A stretch of DNA of 10,538 nt from positions 1-10,538 of the forward strand of contig DKME01000026.1 of NCBI GenBank assembly GCA_002469525.1. The letters are read 5' to 3'. The position numbers and the translations under genes are program-made. Each line of letters opens with the position of its first letter. Positions within the stretch are counted from its first letter, which is position 1. Source of the DNA: Actinobacteria bacterium UBA7422. GTDB lineage: Bacteria > Actinomycetota > Actinomycetes > S36-B12. This document shows, one piece after another, positions 5,561-10,538 of the stretch. A model generated the notes under the pieces. That model made no database searches. It was not told the origin of the DNA and was given only the letters and a program-made list of their open reading frames with translations.

Positions 5561-7104
5561 CGAGTTGCCCGAGATTTGTAAGCATGGTCTTTACCTGTAA
5601 TTCGTTCGGCTGCAAGGCGACCTGAGATCAGCACCATGGGGACCCCGACACCTGGCTGTGTTCCAGAACCGGTGAAAACAACGTTTTCGCCCCACATATT
5701 CCCTGGTCGGAAGGGACCTGTTTGGCCAAATGAGTGGGCAGCGGCAAATGGTGCACCGCGTTCCATTCCGCGATCAGCCCAATCCTGCGGGGTTGTGACG
5801 TCGATTACTTCAATCGAGTCGGAGAGCCCCACGTAACCGCGCTCTTCGAGCACCTTGAGACATGCCTCTTGGTAGCGAGGACCAATTTCTTTCCAGTCGA
5901 TTGCAGCATCAAGGTTGGGTGTCGGGAAAAGAATGTAATAGAGCTGCTTGCCCTCGGGCGCGAGACTTGGGTCAGAGAAGCTCGGGTTGGTCACCAAGAT
6001 ACTCGGATCTGTCATGAGGACCTTCTGGTCAATGAGCTCTGTGAACACGTTTTTCCATGAACGACCAAAGTGAATATTGTGGTGCGCGATTTTGGAGTAG
6101 GTCTGGGATGAACCTGCAAGCATGAGGAAGCAGGAAGGGGAATAATTAAGGCGTTTGACCGACCAAGGTTCGGTGCCTAGGAGCTCGCGGTAGGCGACGG
6201 GAAGGTCAGGGTTGAGAACTACCACGTCGGCTTCCATGAACTCGCCGTCGGTGGTGAGAACACCTGAAGCACGACCGCCACTATGAACAACTGACTCAAC
6301 CGTTGTGTTGTATTTGATTGTGACGCCGTGCTTGACCAGTGCGTCAGCCATTGCTTGCGGAACCGCGTGCATGCCACCTTTGGGGAAGAAGACACCGGCA
6401 ACGGAATCCATGTAGGCAATGACCGCGTAAATCGCTAGGGCGTCGTAGGGGGACAGGCCCGCATACATTGCTTGAAACGAATATATGCGTTCGGTGCGAG
6501 GGTCCTTTAGGTATTCGCGAACTTTCGGAGCCAGTTTGCGAAAGCCACCGATCCCTGCGAGTTTGGCAAGATCGGGAGTGACCAGGTCCAGCGGTGAATC
6601 AATATTGCGGTCAATAAAGTCCTTCATTTCGTACTTGTATAACTTGGAAACAAAGTCAACGTACTTGCGGAAACCGGCGGCTTCCTCGTTTCCGATTACT
6701 TCCGAGATCTCTTGAGCCATCTGGTCAACGTCACTGTGAACATTAAGGACTGACCCGTCAGCGTAAAAAGCCCGATACAGGGGGGCGACCGGTTCCAAAG
6801 TGAGCCAGTCGTTCATGTTTTCACCCAATGAGTCAAAGCAGTCTGCAATGAGATCGGGCATTGTGAGAACGGTGGGACCGGTGTCGGCGTGGTAGGTGCC
6901 GCTTTCGGTTTTCATTTGAATCCTGCCAGCCCGACCACCAGGAATTGCTTCGCGCTCAACAATGGTGACCGTGCGACCAGCGCCCGCAAGACGCATTGCA
7001 GCAGAGAGCCCCGCGAGACCTGCACCCACAACAATCACGTTGTCGGTTGGACCCGAGACGGTGCGCTGGGTGGGCAGGAGTCGATTAATCCAGGAGTTTG
7101 ACAT
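5557..7104 (-). CDS. crtI: Phytoene desaturase (CrtI family)
   Basis: FAD-dependent membrane-associated desaturase that introduces double bonds into phytoene, in bacteria usually four to give lycopene; the presence of lycopene cyclase genes agrees with that. The 515 residues start with a Rossmann dinucleotide fold, VIVVGAGLAGLSAAMRLAG (23-41), then VEREAIPGGRAG (49-60) and the substrate-side DTGPTVLTMPDLI (74-86). Further family marks are the internal AHHNIHFG segment and a C-terminal FAD-contact block with GSGTQPGVGVPMVL and a following SGR. The start is ATG 7102-7104, four bases after the crtE stop; AAAGGA about 12 bases upstream is a weak ribosome site, and coupling to crtE is likely. Sequence alone does not fix the number of desaturation steps. 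Confidence 0.95.
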   Translation of the reverse strand: MSNSWINRLLPTQRTVSGPTDNVIVVGAGLAGLSAAMRLAGAGRTVTIVEREAIPGGRAGRIQMKTESGTYHADTGPTVLTMPDLIADCFDSLGENMNDWLTLEPVAPLYRAFYADGSVLNVHSDVDQMAQEISEVIGNEEAAGFRKYVDFVSKLYKYEMKDFIDRNIDSPLDLVTPDLAKLAGIGGFRKLAPKVREYLKDPRTERIYSFQAMYAGLSPYDALAIYAVIAYMDSVAGVFFPKGGMHAVPQAMADALVKHGVTIKYNTTVESVVHSGGRASGVLTTDGEFMEADVVVLNPDLPVAYRELLGTEPWSVKRLNYSPSCFLMLAGSSQTYSKIAHHNIHFGRSWKNVFTELIDQKVLMTDPSILVTNPSFSDPSLAPEGKQLYYILFPTPNLDAAIDWKEIGPRYQEACLKVLEERGYVGLSDSIEVIDVTTPQDWADRGMERGAPFAAAHSFGQTGPFRPGNMWGENVVFTGSGTQPGVGVPMVLISGRLAAERITGKDHAYKSRATR

Positions 7105-7108
7105 GTTG

Positions 7109-8191
7109 TTATAGATTCCTTTGAACGGCTTTGTGGGCTAGGTCTGAGAGTGCGCTTACTGCGGTGGCTTCAAGGGGTGCACTGTTTAGGGCAGCGAGTG
7201 ATTGGTCGAGCAAAGATGCAATCAGGTCCTCGGTGTAATCAAGTGCACCTGTGTCCCGAATAATTTCACGTAAATTGTTCACACCATCGAGTGAAAGGTG
7301 TTCGTCACCGAGGTGCTCGTGCATTGAGTGCAGTTGCGCTGGGGTGGCGCGCTCGGTAGCGATCGCAATCAAAACTGTTCGCTTACCTTCACGGAGGTCG
7401 TCACCCGCAGGTTTGCCGGTTACTTCGGGGTCCCCGTACACACCCAGAATGTCGTCGCGCAATTGGAATGCCTCTCCCAGCGGGAGTCCGTAGCCGGTAA
7501 AAGCTGAGAAAACCTCCAGTGGTGCAAGAGCTAGTGCTGCACCAATGTGAAGTGGACGTTCAATTGTGTATTTAGCGGACTTGTAACGAACAACGCGAAG
7601 TGCTCGCTCAACCGATCCGCCACCACGAGCCTGCTCGAGGAGATCCAGGTACTGCCCAGCCATGAGCTCAGTGCGCATCTCGTTGTAGACGGTCTTTGCT
7701 GCAGTGAGGTTTGCGGTGGGAAGGTCAGCCTCGAGTAGTAGTTGGTCAGCCCAGGACAGGCACAAATCACCAGCGAGAATCGCAGATCCTTCACCGAAGC
7801 GGTCTGGGATCCCCACCCACTGGTTTCCGCGGTGCATGCTGGCGAACTGACGGTGGGCCGCTGGAAAACCGCGACGGGTATCCGAACCGTCCATTACGTC
7901 GTCGTGGATCAACGCGCAACCTTGAAGGAATTCAAGGGAGCTGGCGGCAGTGATGACACCATCGCGGTGGGCGCTTTCGCCGAAGGCGGCGCTCCAGCCC
8001 CAGTAGCAGAACAGAGGCCGCAGCCGCTTTCCACCGTTAAGAAGTGAGGCGACACTGTCCCAAAGGGGGATCGTTTCTTCGCCGATTGACTCAAGGATTG
8101 GCTTTTGTCGCGCGAGGAATTGGTCAATATTTGTTTGGATGTGAGGACGAATGTCTAGGGCCGTGGCCTGGACTGGTTCGGAACTACTCAC
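7109..8191 (-). CDS. crtE: Geranylgeranyl diphosphate synthase (polyprenyl synthetase)
   Basis: Chain-elongating prenyltransferase condensing IPP with allylic diphosphates to GGPP, the substrate of CrtB. The 360-residue protein has the N-terminal GGKRLRP block (53-59), the first aspartate-rich motif DDVMD (97-101) followed by the usual arginine pair (DTRRG, 104-108), and the second region FQLRDD (242-247) with GKPAGDDLREGKRT (259-272), as in the actinobacterial IdsA-like group. Residues 4 and 5 before the first motif are small (A93, C92), which in this family permits products of C20 or longer. The start is GTG at 8189-8191; an in-frame TAG lies just upstream. GGAGG lies 15 bases before it, too far to be an efficient ribosome site, while TAGACT is six bases away, favouring a leaderless mRNA. 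First gene of crtE-crtI-crtB; idsA is an equally fair name. Confidence 0.95.
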   Translation of the reverse strand: MSSSEPVQATALDIRPHIQTNIDQFLARQKPILESIGEETIPLWDSVASLLNGGKRLRPLFCYWGWSAAFGESAHRDGVITAASSLEFLQGCALIHDDVMDGSDTRRGFPAAHRQFASMHRGNQWVGIPDRFGEGSAILAGDLCLSWADQLLLEADLPTANLTAAKTVYNEMRTELMAGQYLDLLEQARGGGSVERALRVVRYKSAKYTIERPLHIGAALALAPLEVFSAFTGYGLPLGEAFQLRDDILGVYGDPEVTGKPAGDDLREGKRTVLIAIATERATPAQLHSMHEHLGDEHLSLDGVNNLREIIRDTGALDYTEDLIASLLDQSLAALNSAPLEATAVSALSDLAHKAVQRNL

Positions 8192-8197
8192 CCAGTG

Positions 8198-8203
8198 AGT
8201 CTA
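8198..8203 (-). promoter_or_regulatory. Candidate -10 element for the crtE-crtI-crtB operon (leaderless)
   Basis: On the minus strand TAGACT (TANNNT) is followed by six bases, CACTGG, and the GTG start of crtE. The GGAGG just upstream would then lie in the promoter spacer and not in the mRNA, explaining its poor spacing of 15 bases to the GTG. No clear -35 hexamer is seen, which leaves room for an activator. Confidence 0.45.
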
Positions 8204-8209
8204 TTACCT

Positions 8210-8257
8210 CCAAAGGTTTCCCACATGTTGGCAATCCTGGGGAACCGATACCTTTGG
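8210..8257. promoter_or_regulatory. Inverted repeat in the crtE/antiporter divergent region, possible operator
   Basis: The 103-base divergent region holds a perfect 8-bp inverted repeat, CCAAAGGT (8210-8217) and ACCTTTGG (8250-8257). Nested inside it is a second one, TTCCC (8218-8222) and GGGAA (8240-8244), and the palindrome ACATGT (8223-8228) lies between. The left arm sits seven bases upstream of the candidate crtE -10. The right arm overlaps TACCTT (8249-8254), a possible plus-strand -10 with TTGGCA (8228-8233) upstream at a short 15-base spacing. The arrangement could bind a dimeric regulator controlling both directions; no regulator gene is in the window. Confidence 0.35.
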
Positions 8258-8281
8258 CTATGCGTGAGTACCATCGACGAC

Positions 8282-8286
8282 GGGAG
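8282..8286 (+). promoter_or_regulatory. Ribosome binding site of the antiporter gene
   Basis: GGGAG ends eight bases before the ATG at 8295. This is one of the few well-spaced ribosome sites in the window and fixes the antiporter start; it contrasts with the leaderless-looking start of the divergent crtE gene. Confidence 0.6.
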
Positions 8287-8294
8287 TTGAGGCC

Positions 8295-9809
8295 ATGACA
8301 TTAGAAAGTCTGGCCACGGCTTCCTTTGTGGGCGCGCTCGTCGTGTTTGTCTCAATCCTCGCGGTTCGATTCGCCGGGAAATTGGGTGTTCCAGGCCTGT
8401 TGCTCTATCTGCTTCTAGGAATAATTCTTGGTGCCACGATTCCCGGACTGTCCCTCGACGACGCAACCCTAGCCACGGTCCTTGGATACTCGGCGCTGGT
8501 CTTGATCCTGGCCCATGGTGGCTTAACCACCCGAGTTGATCAGCTCAGGCCGGTCTTGGCGCCCTCCTTGGCGCTGGCTTCGATCGGGATCGCAGTGAGT
8601 ATCGCCGTTGTTGCGATTCCACTTATCTACATTTTTGACTTTGACCCGCAACTCGCAATCCTGCTGGGAACGGTGCTTGCTGCGACCGATGCTGCGGCCG
8701 TCTTTTCTGTTTTGCGCGGAATGCGGGTCAACGCCAAAATTCGAACACTCCTTGAAGCCGAAGCAGGTTTTAACGACGCACCCGTCGTGGTGATTGTCAG
8801 CATTGTTGCCAGCGGGGCTTGGGAGCAAACCGCGGCGTGGACCGTCCCAATTTTGGTCGTCGCTGAAATAATTGGTGGAGCAATTATTGGTGTGGCGGTT
8901 GGTTATATCGGCCGGTTTGTATTACCGCGTTTGGCTCTTCCCGGCGTCGGGTTGTATCCGATCGCGGCACTTGCGCTCATAGTGTTTTCCTATGGAGCCG
9001 CGTCGGTTCTGCACTCATCGGGTTTCATGGCCGTGTACATCTCTGCCATCTTGATCGGATCGGCAAAGCAACTTCCACATCGACGCTCGATCATTGGCTT
9101 CTCTGACGGTCTCTCTTGGATCGCCGAAATTGGGCTTTTCGTCATGCTCGGACTTCTGGCTGACGTTGGTCGTTTGCCCGAAGCAATTCCACTTGCAGTC
9201 GGAGCCGTGTTGTTGCTGGTATTCGCAGCAAGACCCTTGGCCGCAGTGATCTCGTTGGCGCCGTTTCGAGTTGGCGCAAAGACAATTGGGTTTGTGTCCG
9301 TAGCGGGACTTCGTGGAGCCGTACCAATAGTTTTTGCGGCAATCCCACTGGGACTTGGCGTTCCAGGCGCCGAACTTATTTTTGACGCAACGTTAATTGC
9401 CGTCTTGCTCTTACTCCTTATTCAAACGCCATTCATTCCCATTCTGGGTCGCAAAATCGGTGTGTGTTTACCCGAGCAGGCCCGTGAACTCGAAGTGGAG
9501 AGCGCACCACTTGACGGCATGTCCGCAACCGTCTTGGGTGTTGACGTTCCCAAAGGGTCGGCGCTCATTGGTGTGTTCGTCATGGAGATGGGACTACCCC
9601 AAGGTGCAGCGGTGTCGCTGGTGATTCGTGAAGGTACTGCAGAAGTCCCGGGCGAGCACACTCGAATCCGAGTAAACGACCAGCTAGTAATCGTGGCAAC
9701 CCAAGAAGTTCAACTGGCGACCGAGGAGCGCGTTCGCATGCTGTCAACGGGTGGCCGGCTTGCCCGCTGGTACGGCTTTATGGGTTCGGCTTCCCCGCGC
9801 GACCAATAA
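8295..9809 (+). CDS. Cation/proton antiporter, NhaP2/CvrA-like, with C-terminal TrkA_C domain
   Basis: A 504-residue inner-membrane protein with about a dozen hydrophobic helices over residues 5-385, exchanging K+ or Na+ for H+. Family marks are ATDAAAVFSVLRG (130-142, with the conserved Thr-Asp), EAGFNDAPVVV (156-166), in which Asn160-Asp161 form the cation-binding pair typical of electroneutral CPA1 exchangers, and GLRGAVPIVFA (338-348). A soluble tail follows; residues about 410-475 (GVDVPKGSALIG through DQLVIVAT) look like a TrkA_C/RCK_C regulatory domain. The family member NhaP2 of proteobacteria is somewhat longer. The start is supported by GGGAG at good spacing. It is divergent from crtE and converges on the second CrtI-like gene, overlapping it by 32 bases at the 3' ends. 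The transported ion is not determinable; a link with the carotenoid genes is positional only. Confidence 0.93.
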   Translation: MTLESLATASFVGALVVFVSILAVRFAGKLGVPGLLLYLLLGIILGATIPGLSLDDATLATVLGYSALVLILAHGGLTTRVDQLRPVLAPSLALASIGIAVSIAVVAIPLIYIFDFDPQLAILLGTVLAATDAAAVFSVLRGMRVNAKIRTLLEAEAGFNDAPVVVIVSIVASGAWEQTAAWTVPILVVAEIIGGAIIGVAVGYIGRFVLPRLALPGVGLYPIAALALIVFSYGAASVLHSSGFMAVYISAILIGSAKQLPHRRSIIGFSDGLSWIAEIGLFVMLGLLADVGRLPEAIPLAVGAVLLLVFAARPLAAVISLAPFRVGAKTIGFVSVAGLRGAVPIVFAAIPLGLGVPGAELIFDATLIAVLLLLLIQTPFIPILGRKIGVCLPEQARELEVESAPLDGMSATVLGVDVPKGSALIGVFVMEMGLPQGAAVSLVIREGTAEVPGEHTRIRVNDQLVIVATQEVQLATEERVRMLSTGGRLARWYGFMGSASPRDQ

Positions 9810-10538
9810 GTTCCGCGGTTATTTCTGCACCCATGCCGACAAGGGGTAGCCCGCCACCGGGGTGGCTGGAGCCACCCACTTGGTACAAACCTTTGATCGC
9901 AGACTGGTTGGCAGGCCTGGTGAACGCCGCCCGTGGCCCATTGCTCGAAGTGCCATAAATACTGCCGCCGGGCGCCATAACGTCTCGTTCAAGATCGGCG
10001 GGAGTTCGGATTTCCATCCACTTGATTCGGGAGCGAATATCGGTGCCGCGCTGGGCGAGTAGGTCCAGGATTCTTTCCGCGTAGTCTTCTTTGACCCCGG
10101 GTAAATCCCAATTGAATCCATGTTTTTTCTCGGGGTCGTGCCGGGGTGCGTTCACCAAAATGAACCAAGACTCGCTGTCGCTCGTGGGCTTCATGGTTTG
10201 GTCGTCCGGGACGCACGCATAAATTGCCGGATCACTCGGCGGCTTGGGTTCTTTCCCAAAAATAGCGTCAAACTCCGCGTCGTAATTTTCAGGGAACCAG
10301 ACATTGTGATGCGCGATACCTGTTGTAGTGCCGTCGAGCGCGAGCAGCAGCACGAAGCCTGCGAGGCTGGGGGAGTTAGGAATACTCGGTGTTTGTTTCC
10401 GGTCCTGATACGAGAGTAAATCTTGGGTCAGCGTTGCATCGGAGTCTGAGACGACAATGTCTGCTTCGATGAACTCGCCAGACTCCAAGTGAACCCCAGA
10501 GACAACGCCGTTGTTCGTGTTGATTTGTGTGACGGTGA
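9778..10538 (-). CDS. Second CrtI-family carotenoid desaturase/oxygenase, N-terminus outside the window
   Basis: The frame is open to the right edge; the TTG at 10486-10488 is internal, because the preceding codons read TVTQINTNNGVVSGVHLESG, the usual strand-turn segment before the family's AD.VVS motif (EADIVVSDSDA). About 252 C-terminal residues are seen. Matches to the family are IAHHNVWFPENYDAEF, the long central region, and the C-terminal FAD-contact block GLYQVGGSSHPGGGLPLVGMGAEITAELI in two parts. The SSHPGGGLP version differs from GTQPGVGVP of the nearby crtI and is closer, as I recall, to carotenoid oxygenases and secondary desaturases (CrtN/CrtP/CrtD-like) than to phytoene desaturase. 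It is therefore likely to act on the carotenoid after lycopene formation; the exact reaction is not assignable. The 3' end overlaps the antiporter gene by 32 bases, tail to tail. Confidence 0.85.
   Translation of the reverse strand, partial: TVTQINTNNGVVSGVHLESGEFIEADIVVSDSDATLTQDLLSYQDRKQTPSIPNSPSLAGFVLLLALDGTTTGIAHHNVWFPENYDAEFDAIFGKEPKPPSDPAIYACVPDDQTMKPTSDSESWFILVNAPRHDPEKKHGFNWDLPGVKEDYAERILDLLAQRGTDIRSRIKWMEIRTPADLERDVMAPGGSIYGTSSNGPRAAFTRPANQSAIKGLYQVGGSSHPGGGLPLVGMGAEITAELIGRAGKPNP

Noticed and set aside
7742..8047. Plus-strand open frames opposite crtE
   Set aside because: They lie wholly within the conserved crtE coding region and show no domain signal.
8206..8210. GGAGG on the minus strand as the Shine-Dalgarno of crtE
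   Set aside because: It is about 15 bases from the GTG, and an in-frame TAG between them excludes an earlier start. A leaderless start fits better.

Overview
The window reads as a chromosomal segment of an actinobacterium with a compact genome. The evidence is a PASTA-repeat serine/threonine kinase, an IdsA-like prenyl synthase, split lycopene cyclase subunits of the CrtYc/Yd (CrtYe/Yf) type, short gene spacing with ATGA-type overlaps, GTG/TTG starts, and several start codons sitting about 6-8 bases after a -10-like hexamer (leaderless style). Base composition looks moderate rather than very GC-rich by eye. This would suit a freshwater or marine Microbacteriaceae-type lineage (Rhodoluna/Aquiluna-like), but that placement is inference.

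Layout. 1-264 (+): 3' end of a DUF427 gene. 290-2167 (-): transmembrane serine/threonine kinase with four PASTA repeats. 2244-2825 (-): single-domain NadR-like ribosylnicotinamide kinase/P-loop protein. 2857-3590 (+): two overlapping genes for the lycopene cyclase subunits. 3605-4524 (-): a two-gene unit of a Tat-exported protein and a duplicated phage-tail-collar protein. 4601-8191 (-): the operon crtE-crtI-crtB. 8295-9809 (+): a cation/proton antiporter with a C-terminal TrkA_C/RCK-like domain. 9778 to the right edge (-): a second CrtI-family carotenoid oxidoreductase, cut by the window.

How the genes work together. CrtE makes GGPP, CrtB condenses two GGPP to phytoene, CrtI desaturates phytoene (presumably to lycopene), and the CrtYc/Yd pair cyclises the ends. 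The second CrtI-like enzyme at the right edge probably modifies the carotenoid further. The kinase, NadR-like protein and antiporter are not carotenoid enzymes. The Tat/collar pair is the least explained unit: it appears to have its own leaderless promoter and interrupts the carotenoid region.

No tRNA, rRNA, CRISPR array, insertion sequence or origin was seen. The only intergenic stretches are short: 8192-8294 (divergent regulatory region), 2168-2243 and 4525-4600 (each with a candidate promoter), and 265-289 (nothing evident). There is no gene-free stretch above 300 bases.
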